A stretch of DNA of 64,000 nucleotides from the NCBI GenBank assembly GCA_002353295.1, contig DEJG01000008.1, positions 124,001 to 188,000 of the forward strand, read 5' to 3'. A model generated the notes under the pieces. The model worked only from the letters and a program-made list of their open reading frames with translations, had not been told where the DNA came from and did not search any database. Numbering within the stretch: position 1 is the first letter of the stretch; each line of letters begins with the position of its first letter. The stretch comes from Prevotella sp. UBA2754. Lineage in GTDB: Bacteria > Bacteroidota > Bacteroidia > Bacteroidales > Bacteroidaceae. Below, piece after piece: positions 8,018-17,108 of this stretch. The position numbers and the translations under genes were made by a program.

Positions 8018-9223
8018 TTATGGTATCAATAATGAGGAGTCACCATAACTCAGAAAACGGAATTCGTGACTCAAAGCATAGTCATAGATGCGACGCCAAT
8101 CGCCCTTGACGAAGGCACTCACTAAGAGGAGTAGCGTAGACTGTGGTTGGTGGAAATTAGTGATTAGCATCTTTACAATTTTATAGTCGTAGCCTGGGGC
8201 TATGATAATCTGAGTGGAGGAATGAAGCACTGTCAGCCCGTGCTGAATCATCCAATCAAGTAAGGCCTGGAGCACAGCTATTGGCTGCTGACTATTGGGT
8301 GTCGGCTGATTATAAGGCTCCCATTGCTCAACATGTAGTTCACCCTCTGTGACTTTGGGATTGGCCATCACCTTAAGCCCCATGTAGTAGAGACTCTCAA
8401 GCGTGCGTACACTGGTGGTACCCACAGCTATGGCTTCGCCATGATGGGCTATCAACCGCTCAATGGTATGACGGCGTACAGCAATGTACTCAGTATGCAT
8501 TGGATGCTCGCCGATGGTTTCGCTCTTCACAGGTTTGAAAGTTCCAGCTCCCACATGAAGCGTCAGTTCTTCGCGCTCAATACCCATCGCATCGATATTG
8601 GCCAGCACTTTGTCTGTGAAGTGCAGACCTGCCGTCGGTGCAGCCACACTGCCCTTAATTTTCGAATAAACGGTCTGATAGGTGGTCTTGTCGCTTTCCT
8701 GCGTTTCTCGATTTAAATAAGGTGGAATAGGCAATTCGCCGATAGTATCGATGACCTCAGCGAAACTCATATCGTCGGACCATTCGAACTCTATGAGTTG
8801 GCTGGTACCTTGCTCGCAAAGCCGATGGGCAGTAATAGTAAAACGGTCGTGCAGAAGTGTGAGCACGCCTTCCTTCCATTTCTTCAAATTGCCCACAAGA
8901 CAAAGCCACTGGCAGCGACCACGGGTCTGAAACATCTGTTCGTAATCGGCAGGTTTTGCAGGCTCGAGCAGAAAAATCTCGATGAGTGCACCTGTTTCCT
9001 TACGGAAGTGTAGACGAGCCTGAATCACCTTCGTATTATTGAACACCATCAAAGCATCACCCGGTAAATGTTTCGGCAGGTTATAGAATATGTCTTCACC
9101 TACTACACCTTTATTGTATATAAGCAGTTTAGAGTGGTCGCGCTCAGCCATTGGGAATTTCGCAATGCGCTCGTCGGCCAACTCGTAGTTGTAATCACTG
9201 ATATGTATTTCCTTCGTTTTCAT
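8018..9223 (-). CDS. queA: S-adenosylmethionine:tRNA ribosyltransferase-isomerase QueA
   Basis: 401 residues. It transfers and isomerises the ribosyl moiety of SAM onto 7-aminomethyl-deazaguanine in tRNA, making epoxyqueuosine at position 34. Family motifs include DYNYELADERIAKFP at the N-terminus, DALMVFNNTKVIQARL, KGSVAAPTAGLHFT, LHVGAGTFKPV, GTTSVRTLES and TNFHQPQSTLLLLVSAF. It is first in queA-nadE-dnaB and has an excellent promoter (9240-9271) giving a leader of only about 13 nt. No other queuosine gene is in the window. Confidence 0.97.
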   Translation of the reverse strand: MKTKEIHISDYNYELADERIAKFPMAERDHSKLLIYNKGVVGEDIFYNLPKHLPGDALMVFNNTKVIQARLHFRKETGALIEIFLLEPAKPADYEQMFQTRGRCQWLCLVGNLKKWKEGVLTLLHDRFTITAHRLCEQGTSQLIEFEWSDDMSFAEVIDTIGELPIPPYLNRETQESDKTTYQTVYSKIKGSVAAPTAGLHFTDKVLANIDAMGIEREELTLHVGAGTFKPVKSETIGEHPMHTEYIAVRRHTIERLIAHHGEAIAVGTTSVRTLESLYYMGLKVMANPKVTEGELHVEQWEPYNQPTPNSQQPIAVLQALLDWMIQHGLTVLHSSTQIIIAPGYDYKIVKMLITNFHQPQSTLLLLVSAFVKGDWRRIYDYALSHEFRFLSYGDSSLLIP

Positions 9224-9239
9224 AAAGCCAATAACGATG

Positions 9240-9271
9240 CAAAATTAGCAAAAGATTAGGAATCTGCCAAA
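9240..9271 (-). promoter_or_regulatory. Promoter of queA-nadE-dnaB
   Basis: On the minus strand TTTG (9271-9268), 20 bp, then TAATTTTG (9247-9240), an exact Bacteroidetes promoter. The expected start is near 9236, 13 nt before the queA ATG. Confidence 0.8.
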
Positions 9272-9312
9272 TTAATGTATGAAAATAACGAAGTTTAAGA
9301 ATCAAAGCCGAC

Positions 9313-9347
9313 AAAAAAAATGCCTGCTCAACCATGAAGAGCAGGCA
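9313..9347 (-). terminator. Terminator of uxaC
   Basis: A 9-bp stem, TGCCTGCTC (9321-9329) with GAGCAGGCA (9339-9347), is followed on the minus strand by eight Ts (9320-9313). It separates uxaC from the queA promoter. Confidence 0.9.
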
Positions 9348-9375
9348 CTCTGTAAATAGTTTATTTGATTTAATC

Positions 9376-10782
9376 TTAGTAGAACTTGAAGTAACGACGG
9401 GCGTTGTTGTAGCTGATGTCTTCAACCATCTTGCCCAACAGTTCGCGATCATCGGGAAGCAGACCTTTCTCAACATCGTTGCCGAGAATGTTGCAGAGGA
9501 TGCGGCGGAAGTACTCATGGCGGGGATAGCTGAGGAACGAACGGCTGTCGGTGAGCATACCAACAAAACGAGAGAGCAGACCGAGCACGCTGAGTGCGTT
9601 CATCTGACGCTCCATACCATCCTTCTGGTCATTGAACCACCAGCCTGAACCGAACTGAATCTTGCCAGGCTCACCACCCTGGAAATTGCCGAGCATGGTG
9701 GCAATCACCTCATTGGCACAAGGATTGAGGGTGTAGAGAATAGTGCGGGTGAGTTTGCCCTCCATATTGAGCTTGTTAAGGAACTTAGACATAGCCTTGG
9801 CGGTATTGAACTCACCGATAGAATCGAAACCTGTGTCTGGTCCCAACGCATTATACATCTTGGTGTTGTTGTCACGGATAGCACCATAATGGAACTGCTG
9901 TGTCCAATCTGAATCAGCATCCATCTCGGCCATCACAGTGAGGAAGCAGTTCTTGTACTGACGAATCTCGAGGTTAGAGAGCTGCTGGCCACGCATTGCC
10001 TTCTCGAAGATAGTTTCAATCTGTGAATCAGTGTAGTCCTCATCGTAGAACTCCTCAATACCATGGTCTGAGAGTTTGCAGCCCTGCTGCTGGAAAAAGT
10101 CGTGACGCTTCTGGAGGGCATCAACCATATCAGCAAACTTGGTGATGGTAACACCGCTAACCTGCTCAAGCTGATGGACGTAAGCCGGGAACTCTGGTTT
10201 CTCAATATTCATGGCCTTGTCGGGACGCCATGCTGGAATCATCATAGGATCGTCGGAAGCCTTATGTTTGGCATACTCGATATGATTGTGAAGATCGTCA
10301 ACAGGATCATCGGTAGTGCAGACACACTCAACATTGTAGTGTTTCATCAGACCACGTGCAGAGAATTCGGGTTGCTTCAATTTCTCATTACACTCGTCAA
10401 AAATCTCGCGAGCTGTCTTTGGAGAGAGCAACTTTTCGATGCCGAATGCAGTCTTCAACTCGAGGTGTGTCCAGTGATAGAGAGGGTTACGCAAAGTGTA
10501 GGGAACCGTCTCAGCCCACTTCTCGAATTTCTCCCAATCTGAGGTATCCTTACCTGTGCAGTAACGCTCGTCGACACCGTTGGTTCGCATAGCGCGCCAC
10601 TTATAATGGTCGCCACCCAGCCAAAGCTCTGTAATACTCTTGAAGCGATGGTCGTTGGCCACCATCTCTGGGATGAGGTGACAGTGATAGTCGATGATTG
10701 GCATTTTGGCCGCATGGTTGTGGAACAGGTCCTGTGCTACTTCGTTATCAAGTACGAAGTTCTTGTCATTAAATTGTTTCAT
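9376..10782 (-). CDS. uxaC: Glucuronate isomerase UxaC
   Basis: A 468-residue cytoplasmic enzyme interconverting D-glucuronate/D-fructuronate and D-galacturonate/D-tagaturonate, the entry step of hexuronate breakdown. The amidohydrolase-like metal motif IDYHCHLIPEMVAND is near residue 30; the conserved LWLGGDHYKWRAMRTNGV and C-terminal DSRSFLSYPRHEYFRRILC follow. Length matches E. coli UxaC (470). It stands alone: a -7 element (TATCTTTG, minus strand, 10830-10823) lies upstream and a terminator downstream. The divergent GH51 gene suggests a plant cell-wall sugar context. Confidence 0.97.
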   Translation of the reverse strand: MKQFNDKNFVLDNEVAQDLFHNHAAKMPIIDYHCHLIPEMVANDHRFKSITELWLGGDHYKWRAMRTNGVDERYCTGKDTSDWEKFEKWAETVPYTLRNPLYHWTHLELKTAFGIEKLLSPKTAREIFDECNEKLKQPEFSARGLMKHYNVECVCTTDDPVDDLHNHIEYAKHKASDDPMMIPAWRPDKAMNIEKPEFPAYVHQLEQVSGVTITKFADMVDALQKRHDFFQQQGCKLSDHGIEEFYDEDYTDSQIETIFEKAMRGQQLSNLEIRQYKNCFLTVMAEMDADSDWTQQFHYGAIRDNNTKMYNALGPDTGFDSIGEFNTAKAMSKFLNKLNMEGKLTRTILYTLNPCANEVIATMLGNFQGGEPGKIQFGSGWWFNDQKDGMERQMNALSVLGLLSRFVGMLTDSRSFLSYPRHEYFRRILCNILGNDVEKGLLPDDRELLGKMVEDISYNNARRYFKFY

Positions 10783-10967
10783 AGCTATTTATTGTTTTAG
10801 TACTTGTTTGCTTTGAACTTTGCAAAGATAATGATTATTTTTGGCTTTAAGAAAAAATCGCGCTACTTTTGAAGAAAAATTAACGTAAACGATGACGGAT
10901 TCTCATTTGTTATGCTTAATTTTGCACAAGAAATTAATCGTTATAATTATCAACAAAAACAATAAAA

Positions 10968-12950
10968 ATGAACAGAAGACTATTCTTTGGAGTTGCCCTT
11001 CTTGCTGTAAGTATTGGAGCTAATGCCCAAAAAAGCATGTCTGCACCAGCAGGCGGAAAGGCTATCAGTGACGAATTAATCGGTATTTTCTTTGAAGACA
11101 TCAGCAGTTCGGCTGATGGTGGACTGTACGCAGAACTGACACAGAACGGTTCGTTCGAATACAATCCAACGGAGCGCGACGGATGGGGGCCAGGTACAGC
11201 ATGGCAAATGTTGCGCCCAGGTCATTCGTTGGGATACATGCAGCCACGCATGGACCAACCTATTCATCCTAATAATCCTACCTACATGAGACTGTACATT
11301 GAGCGTACGAAGGAATTCTATGACTATAAAGGATGGAAAGGTTTTGGTTTACAAAACAATGGTTTTGATGGCATATCCGTCAAGGCGGGTGCAAAATATG
11401 ATTTCTCGGTTTTCATGCGCAACGTGAAAGGCGACAACAAGCAAGTGCGTATAGCTCTGACCGTTCCTCAGCAAGGTTTTATGCGCGACCCAAAACTACT
11501 GGCTGATGCCACGATAACCACGGACAGTAAAGACTGGAAGAAATATGCCTGCACGCTAACTCCTAAGGAGGATGCCCCCAATGCCCAGTTGCAGATTCTG
11601 GTACTGACGACTGGTGAAGTGGATATAGATATGGTATCGCTGATGCCACAGGACACCTACAAGGGACATGGATTGCGAAAGGATCTGGCTCAGGCGCTGG
11701 CCGACCTACACCCTAGATTTATGCGATTCCCCGGCGGATGTGTTATTCACGGTGGTGGTGACGGCTTCTGGAACACCTATCGCTGGAAAACGACAGTAGG
11801 TCCGAAAGAACAGCGTCGCGGACTGAAGAACACCTGGGGGTATCATCAGTCTATGGGTCTTGGATATTTCGAATATTTCCAATTCTGTGAAGACTTGAAC
11901 ATGGAGCCCGTACCCATTCTGCCTTGTGGTGTAAGTTGCCAGGGGACCAACGGGGGTTGGGGCATGAAAGACCAGGCACAGGAAGTGGTGCCGATGTCGG
12001 AGATGGACGAATGGGTGCAGGACGCACTTGACCTCATAGAATGGGCCAATGGCGATGCCTCGACCAAATGGGGACGTGTGCGTGCTGAAGCCGGACATCC
12101 GGAACCCTTCAACCTGAAATATCTTGGCATTGGTAATGAGGAACGCATATCGCCGGAGTTTATCGAACGTTTTAAGTATATATATAAAAAGGTACGTGAA
12201 GCTCATCCGGAAATCGTCATCGTCGGTACTGCCGGACCCGGGTCACACGCTGGTAACCCAGACTATGACAATGCCTGGAAACTGGCAGAAGAACTGGACA
12301 TGCCAATTATTGATGAACACTACTACGAACCACGAGAGTATTTCTTGAAGACACGTCAGTATGACAACTATCCCCGCGACCGCAAAACAAAGGTATATCT
12401 GGGTGAATATGCAGCTAAAGACAAGAAACTTATTGATGCACTGGCTGAAGCGCTGTATCTTTTGCATGTGGAGCGCAACGGTGATGTGGTATGCATGACT
12501 AGCTATGCCCCACTCTTCGCTCGCAAGAATGCTACTAATTGGAATCCCGACATGATATACTTCGACAACGAGCGTCCGTACCTGACTTGCAGCTACTATG
12601 TGCAACAGATGTTCGGACAATCGGCAGGTCAATACTACTATGGAGACTGTGTGAGTATCAAAGAGAAAACCAATCTTCAGGAACAGTCGGTCGTACTGAA
12701 CACTAAAACACGCCAGCTGTTTGTCAAAATATGTAATGCAGACAGCCAGAAGAAGTATGCAGACTTGAATCTTTCACGCTTCAAAGGCGTAAAGACGGCC
12801 GTGAAGACCACACTCAAAGGGAAACCCGAAGAAGAGAACAACTATGAGACACAGCCCATCGCTCCTAAGACGGAGACCATTAAGATGACGACCAAGATGA
12901 CGGTGGACCTGGAACCCTATTCTTTCATGATGCTGACTATTCAATTATGA
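10968..12950 (+). CDS. Secreted alpha-L-arabinofuranosidase, GH51
   Basis: 660 residues with signal peptide MNRRLFFGVALLAVSIGANAQ. Residues of about 110-230 form a beta-rich accessory domain (carbohydrate-binding-like), followed by the GH51 (beta/alpha)8 catalytic domain and a C-terminal beta-sandwich. RFMRFPGGCV is the usual entry motif; the acid/base is Glu391 (GIGNEERI) and the nucleophile probably Glu480 (VYLGEYAA). It would remove terminal arabinofuranose from arabinoxylan or arabinan outside the cytoplasm. A -7 element TAATTTTG (10917-10924) lies upstream with no clear -33. Its stop overlaps the start of ansA by four bases. It is a different subtype from the GH51 at 54549. Confidence 0.93.
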   Translation: MNRRLFFGVALLAVSIGANAQKSMSAPAGGKAISDELIGIFFEDISSSADGGLYAELTQNGSFEYNPTERDGWGPGTAWQMLRPGHSLGYMQPRMDQPIHPNNPTYMRLYIERTKEFYDYKGWKGFGLQNNGFDGISVKAGAKYDFSVFMRNVKGDNKQVRIALTVPQQGFMRDPKLLADATITTDSKDWKKYACTLTPKEDAPNAQLQILVLTTGEVDIDMVSLMPQDTYKGHGLRKDLAQALADLHPRFMRFPGGCVIHGGGDGFWNTYRWKTTVGPKEQRRGLKNTWGYHQSMGLGYFEYFQFCEDLNMEPVPILPCGVSCQGTNGGWGMKDQAQEVVPMSEMDEWVQDALDLIEWANGDASTKWGRVRAEAGHPEPFNLKYLGIGNEERISPEFIERFKYIYKKVREAHPEIVIVGTAGPGSHAGNPDYDNAWKLAEELDMPIIDEHYYEPREYFLKTRQYDNYPRDRKTKVYLGEYAAKDKKLIDALAEALYLLHVERNGDVVCMTSYAPLFARKNATNWNPDMIYFDNERPYLTCSYYVQQMFGQSAGQYYYGDCVSIKEKTNLQEQSVVLNTKTRQLFVKICNADSQKKYADLNLSRFKGVKTAVKTTLKGKPEEENNYETQPIAPKTETIKMTTKMTVDLEPYSFMMLTIQL

Positions 12951-13975
12951 ACAAAGTATTGTTGATCTATACAGGTGGAACGATTGGTATGAACCGTAAC
13001 CCACGCACAGGTGCTCTGGAGCCTTTTGACTTCGAGCACCTGCTGCTCAACGTTCCAGAACTGAAGGATTTTAACTGCCTGATTGATACCCATCAGTTTG
13101 ACCCACCTATAGACTCTAGCGATATGACTCCAGCCAAATGGACGGAGCTGAGTCACGTCATTGCTGATAACTATAACGACTATGACGGCTTTGTCGTACT
13201 GCATGGTACTGACACAATGGCATATACAGCATCTGCTCTGTCATACATGCTTGAAAATTTGACGAAGCCTGTCATATTCACAGGCTCGCAGTTGCCCATC
13301 GGACAGTTGAGAACCGACGGCAAAGAGAATCTCATCACCTCGATAGAAATAGCTGCTGCCAAAGACGTTGAGGGACATGCACGTGTGCCTGAAGTGGGTA
13401 TCTACTTTAATGGACATCTGCTCAGAGGCAATCGCACAACAAAGCAGAGTGCAGAAGAGTTCAATGCCTTCGAATCATTTAACTATCCACATCTTGTAGA
13501 TGCCGGAGTGAATATCACCTATCATACCAACCGAATGCTGAAACCACAATGGGACAAAGCGATGAAGCCCCATTTCCGACTGGACAACAACGTCATCATC
13601 TTCTCGCTCTTCCCAGGAATACGCGAAGACTTGGTACGCCATATCATTGCTACTCCCAATCTGAAGAGTATTGTAATGCGAACCTTTGGCAGTGGGAACG
13701 CTCCACAGCGCCCTTGGGTGATGCAGGCTCTGCGAGAGGCCACCAGAAACGGCAAAGTAGTGATTAATATCAGTCAATGCATGCAAGGCATGGTGGAAAT
13801 GGGCCGTTACGACACGGGATTTCAACTAAAGGAGGCCGGCGTCATCAGCGGTTATGACTCGACCGTGGAAAGTGCTGTGACAAAACTGATGTTTTTACAG
13901 TCGCATTTCGACGATCCAGAACAAGTCAGACAACTTATGCGACAAAGTATTCGAGGAGAAATCAGTCTTAGTTAA
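12947..13975 (+). CDS. ansA: L-asparaginase, cytoplasmic type I
   Basis: 342 residues without a signal peptide. It hydrolyses L-asparagine to aspartate and ammonia. Both catalytic Thr motifs are present: YTGGTIGM near the N-terminus and HGTDTMAYTASALSYML about residue 87, with FTGSQLPIGQLRTDG next. Length matches E. coli AnsA (338). The ATGA overlap with the GH51 gene implies translational coupling, an unrelated functional pairing. A hairpin follows the stop codon directly. Confidence 0.95.
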   Translation: MNKVLLIYTGGTIGMNRNPRTGALEPFDFEHLLLNVPELKDFNCLIDTHQFDPPIDSSDMTPAKWTELSHVIADNYNDYDGFVVLHGTDTMAYTASALSYMLENLTKPVIFTGSQLPIGQLRTDGKENLITSIEIAAAKDVEGHARVPEVGIYFNGHLLRGNRTTKQSAEEFNAFESFNYPHLVDAGVNITYHTNRMLKPQWDKAMKPHFRLDNNVIIFSLFPGIREDLVRHIIATPNLKSIVMRTFGSGNAPQRPWVMQALREATRNGKVVINISQCMQGMVEMGRYDTGFQLKEAGVISGYDSTVESAVTKLMFLQSHFDDPEQVRQLMRQSIRGEISLS

Positions 13976-13979
13976 GAAT

Positions 13980-14012
13980 ACGGAACTATCCAAAGGTAGT
14001 TCCGTTAATTTT
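13980..14012 (+). terminator. Probable terminator after ansA
   Basis: A 9-bp stem ACGGAACTA (13980-13988) with TAGTTCCGT (13997-14005), possibly extended by two G-C pairs across a bulge, followed by TAATTTT. The T tract is weak, so termination may be partial. Confidence 0.65.
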
Positions 14013-14077
14013 ATCAGTATTTCAACTTTTAACCGTTAAATTCAAATAGCCGTTAAGTAAAAGGTTGGAATTGTTAA
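14002..14077 (+). repeat. Repeated CCGTTAA motifs upstream of htrA
   Basis: CCGTTAA occurs at 14002-14008, 14033-14039 and 14050-14056, with a variant TTGTTAA at 14071-14077. All are in the same orientation and 50 to 125 bases before the htrA -7 element at 14127. They may be binding sites of an activator of envelope-stress genes; no partner regulator is in the window. Confidence 0.45.
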
Positions 14078-14182
14078 ATTGCGACAAAAGAATACGACAA
14101 AGTGTCAGTTTCCCAATTTTTGCACCTATATTTGCACTCGATTTCGAGAATACGAATACAAACAATTAAATAGAATAGACAA

Positions 14183-15634
14183 ATGAAAAAGATTGTAAAG
14201 AACATTTTCCCTGCGATTTACTTGATGGTAATCGCTTTTTCTGCGGCATCATGCAACAAGACTCAAGCAGCCCCTGCTGCCGCTCCAGGACAACCCGTCG
14301 ATTTGACCTATGCTGCTGAGAAGTCATTGCCTTCAGTAGTATACATCAAGTCGGTCACCAATTCGAAGACACAAACCGTCGAATACAGTGACCCATTCGA
14401 GGATTTCTTCTCTGACCCATTTGGAGGTTTCTTCGGACGTGGACAGGGTAATAATGGTACTCGCAAACGTCAGGTTCAGACCCCAAAGCGTGCCGCTGCC
14501 GGTTCAGGTGTAATCATTTCTGCTGACGGTTACATCGTCACTAACAACCACGTCGTAGACGGTGCCGATGAACTGACTGTTACCCTCAACGAGAATTCGA
14601 AAGAGTATTCAGCTCGCATCATTGGTTCCGACAAGACGACCGACCTTGCGCTCATCAAGATTGATGCCAAGAATCTGCCTGCCATCGTCATTGCCAACTC
14701 AGACAATGTGAAAGTCGGTGAATGGGTGCTGGCTGTAGGCAACCCTCTGGGATTGAATAACACCGTCACAGCCGGTATTGTTAGTGCCAAGGCTCGTCAG
14801 ATGGGTGAAGGCGTGGCTTCAATGATTCAGACCGATGCTGCTATCAACCAGGGAAACTCTGGTGGTGCACTGGTGAACACCCGTGGTGAACTGATTGGTA
14901 TCAATGCCATGATTTACTCACAGACAGGTTCGAACATCGGTTACGGATTCGCCATTCCTACCGCTATTATGAACAAGGTGGTTGAGGACATCAAAAAATA
15001 TGGTGCCGTACAGCGTGCTATGATTGGTATCAAGGGCAGTGACGTAAGTCTCTATGTAGATGCAGAGAAAGAGAAGGGCAACGAGATTGACCTGGGTACT
15101 ATGGAAGGAATCTATGTGGCAGAGATTGTTGAGGAAGGTGCTGCTGCAGCAGCTGGTATTCAGAAGGGGGATGTCATCACATCGATTGACGGCCAGAAGG
15201 TGAAGAAGTTCGGTGAACTTCAAGGCATCATGGCTCAGAAGCGTCCAGGCGACAAGGTGACGGTAACTTATCTGCGCAACAAGAAGGAGAAGACTGCTAC
15301 ACTCACCCTAAAGAACGAACAGGGTACGACTAAAGTTGTGAAAAATGCTGACGTTGACATCCTAGGCATAGACGTACGTCCTATCACCGAATCACAGAAG
15401 AAACAACTCGAAATATCATACGGTCTTGAAGTTCTGAAGGTTGCTGGTGGCAAAATGAAGGAAGCTGGAGTACCTAAGGGATTCATTATTCAGGTTGTGA
15501 ACGACCAGCCGATGCGTTCGTTCGACGATTTGCAGCAGGCTGTCAAAGATGCCAGAGACCAGATGCTAGTCATCAAGGGTATGTTCCCAACAGGTAAGCG
15601 AGGTGGATTCGTGGTTTATCTGCAGAACGAATAA
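14183..15634 (+). CDS. htrA: HtrA/DegP-type serine protease, putative lipoprotein
   Basis: A 483-residue periplasmic quality-control protease that degrades or refolds misfolded envelope proteins. The signal sequence ends in SAASC with Cys24 in lipobox position, so it may be lipid-anchored. The trypsin-like domain carries His123 (NNHVVDGAD), Asp154 (TTDLALIKID) and Ser226 (NQGNSGGAL). Two PDZ domains follow, around residues 290-375 (EEGAAAAAGIQKGDVITSID) and 400-480. A Phe/Gly-rich segment (FEDFFSDPFGGFFG) sits at the LA loop. The -7 element TATATTTG (14127-14134) lies about 45 nt upstream, with CCGTTAA repeats before it. Confidence 0.96.
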   Translation: MKKIVKNIFPAIYLMVIAFSAASCNKTQAAPAAAPGQPVDLTYAAEKSLPSVVYIKSVTNSKTQTVEYSDPFEDFFSDPFGGFFGRGQGNNGTRKRQVQTPKRAAAGSGVIISADGYIVTNNHVVDGADELTVTLNENSKEYSARIIGSDKTTDLALIKIDAKNLPAIVIANSDNVKVGEWVLAVGNPLGLNNTVTAGIVSAKARQMGEGVASMIQTDAAINQGNSGGALVNTRGELIGINAMIYSQTGSNIGYGFAIPTAIMNKVVEDIKKYGAVQRAMIGIKGSDVSLYVDAEKEKGNEIDLGTMEGIYVAEIVEEGAAAAAGIQKGDVITSIDGQKVKKFGELQGIMAQKRPGDKVTVTYLRNKKEKTATLTLKNEQGTTKVVKNADVDILGIDVRPITESQKKQLEISYGLEVLKVAGGKMKEAGVPKGFIIQVVNDQPMRSFDDLQQAVKDARDQMLVIKGMFPTGKRGGFVVYLQNE

Positions 15635-15669
15635 AAGACAATAGCTGACGGCTAACGGCTAAAAGCAAA

Positions 15670-15716
15670 AAAAGTAAGGTATTCTTTTGGTAATTCCGAA
15701 AAAATACCTTACTTTT
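15670..15716 (+). terminator. 14-bp inverted repeat after htrA, possible terminator
   Basis: AAAAGTAAGGTATT (15670-15683) pairs perfectly with AATACCTTACTTTT (15703-15716) around a 19-nt loop. In RNA from htrA it would end in TTTT, as a terminator. The loop holds the -33 and the right arm holds most of the -7 of the rpoD promoter. Confidence 0.6.
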
Positions 15717-15717
15717 G
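15686..15717 (+). promoter_or_regulatory. Promoter of rpoD
   Basis: TTTG (15686-15689), 20 bp, TACTTTTG (15710-15717): an exact Bacteroidetes promoter, with the start expected near 15721, about 23 nt before ATG 15744. It is embedded in the inverted repeat 15670-15716. Confidence 0.8.
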
Positions 15718-15743
15718 CATTCGGCTTATAAAGAAATGACTAA

Positions 15744-16607
15744 ATGAGACAACTAAAAATCACGAAATCAATTACTAATCGAGAGAGCGAATCTCTTGAT
15801 AAGTATTTACAGGAAATTGGTAAAGAGGAACTACTCTCTACCGACGAGGAAGTAGAATTGGCTCAGCGTATCCGCAAAGGAGATCGACAGGCTTTGGAAC
15901 GGCTGACAAAAGCTAATCTGCGATTCGTTGTTTCTGTAGCCAAGCAGTATCAGAATCAGGGACTTTCCCTCTCTGACCTGATTAACGAGGGCAATCTTGG
16001 ACTTATCAAAGCTGCAGAGAAATTCGACGAGACTCGTGGTTTCAAGTTTATCTCATACGCTGTATGGTGGATCAGACAAAGTATACTGCAAGCAATTGCG
16101 GAACAGAGTCGTATCGTACGTCTGCCTCTCAATCAGGTAGGAGCTGTCAATAAGATCAATAGAGAGGCCAACCGTTTCGAACAGGAACATGAACGCAGGC
16201 CGTCGGCAGAGGAGCTCTCTGAGAAAGTGGATTTGCCGGAAGACAAGATTGATGATGCCCTGCACATCAATGGACACCATGTGTCGGTTGATGCTCCCTT
16301 TGTGGATGGCGAGGATAATTCGTTGCTCGATGTACTGGTGAATGACGACGCGCCACAAGCCGACAAGCAGTTGGTTATGGAGTCATTGAGGGCAGAGATT
16401 AAGAATGCCCTGCTCATGCTCAACGATCGTGAACGTAAAGTAATAGAGGCCTTCTTCGGTATCAATCAGCCTGAAATGACATTGGAGGAAATTGGTTCGA
16501 AATATGGACTCACCCGTGAGCGCGTGCGCCAAATCAAGGAGAAAGCCATTCGCCGACTGCGTGGAAATACAAAAAATAAAATGTTAAAAGCATATTTAGG
16601 ACAATGA
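15744..16607 (+). CDS. rpoD: Primary RNA polymerase sigma factor (RpoD/SigA)
   Basis: 287 residues: the short sigma-70 form of Bacteroidetes, lacking region 1.1 and the long non-conserved insertion. Region 1.2 (ESLDKYLQEIGKEELLSTDE) is followed by region 2 with the core-binding and -7 recognition helices (NLGLIKAAEKFDETRGFKF, YAVWWIRQSILQAIAEQSR), region 3 (about 135-205) and region 4.2 (TREVRQIK-like TRERVRQIKEKAIRRLR). It directs transcription from the TTTG/TAnnTTTG promoters seen throughout this window. Its stop overlaps the start of a small secreted protein gene by four bases. Confidence 0.97.
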   Translation: MRQLKITKSITNRESESLDKYLQEIGKEELLSTDEEVELAQRIRKGDRQALERLTKANLRFVVSVAKQYQNQGLSLSDLINEGNLGLIKAAEKFDETRGFKFISYAVWWIRQSILQAIAEQSRIVRLPLNQVGAVNKINREANRFEQEHERRPSAEELSEKVDLPEDKIDDALHINGHHVSVDAPFVDGEDNSLLDVLVNDDAPQADKQLVMESLRAEIKNALLMLNDRERKVIEAFFGINQPEMTLEEIGSKYGLTRERVRQIKEKAIRRLRGNTKNKMLKAYLGQ

Positions 16608-17026
16608 AAGTAATTAAGTATATTCTATTCGCCCTGCTATTGAGTGTGGCCATGCCTCAGCAGATGCAGGCAAAGCGTATGAAAGTGCCCAAAATGTTTA
16701 TGTTTGGATTTTCAGCTTCGTTTCAGGATTCCATTATCTACATGACCGATGTACAGGAAGTAGAAGGCGCGTGGTATGACTCCAAAACAAAATTTCTGTT
16801 AGGACGTCAGCATTATTCCTATCAACTAAAAGACTATTTGGCCAATGATAAGCAAGCGCCCAATCGTGTATGTATAGTGATGTTTGCGCTGAGCCGGAAG
16901 GATGCTGAAAAAAAATTCATCAAACTTCGCAAGGAATACACCGTCAAGGCGAAAGGCAAATATGACGTGAGATATCTGACTACTACCGACTTTAAATTCA
17001 GAGCAGTCGAAATAGACGAACAATAA
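16604..17026 (+). CDS. Small secreted protein of unknown function, coupled to rpoD
   Basis: 140 residues; the signal peptide MKVIKYILFALLLSVAM...MQAK ends about residue 24. The mature part is basic with features of an alpha/beta fold (GFSASFQDSIIYMTDVQEV, then a C-terminal KYDVRYLTTTDFKFRAVEID strand). I recognise no family. The ATGA overlap with rpoD implies co-translation, although an exported protein has no evident link to a sigma factor. A very strong shared terminator follows. Confidence 0.75.
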   Translation: MKVIKYILFALLLSVAMPQQMQAKRMKVPKMFMFGFSASFQDSIIYMTDVQEVEGAWYDSKTKFLLGRQHYSYQLKDYLANDKQAPNRVCIVMFALSRKDAEKKFIKLRKEYTVKAKGKYDVRYLTTTDFKFRAVEIDEQ

Positions 17027-17038
17027 AAAAACTCAAAA

Positions 17039-17088
17039 TTGAAATGAACCCCGAAAGTTTTATGTCTAACTTTCGGGGTTCATTTCAA
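17039..17088. terminator. Bidirectional terminator between convergent genes
   Basis: A perfect 21-bp stem (17039-17059 with 17068-17088) containing GAACCCCGAAAGTT, with an 8-nt loop. It lies between the rpoD-linked gene (plus) and the aminotransferase (minus); A/T-rich tracts flank both sides. Confidence 0.9.
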
Positions 17089-17108
17089 AATGGTTCCTTT
17101 TTTTCCTT

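Noticed and set aside
15643..15666. ACGGCTA direct repeats (15648-15654 and 15655-15661) after htrA
   Set aside because: Two short copies only; too little to call a repeat element or binding site.
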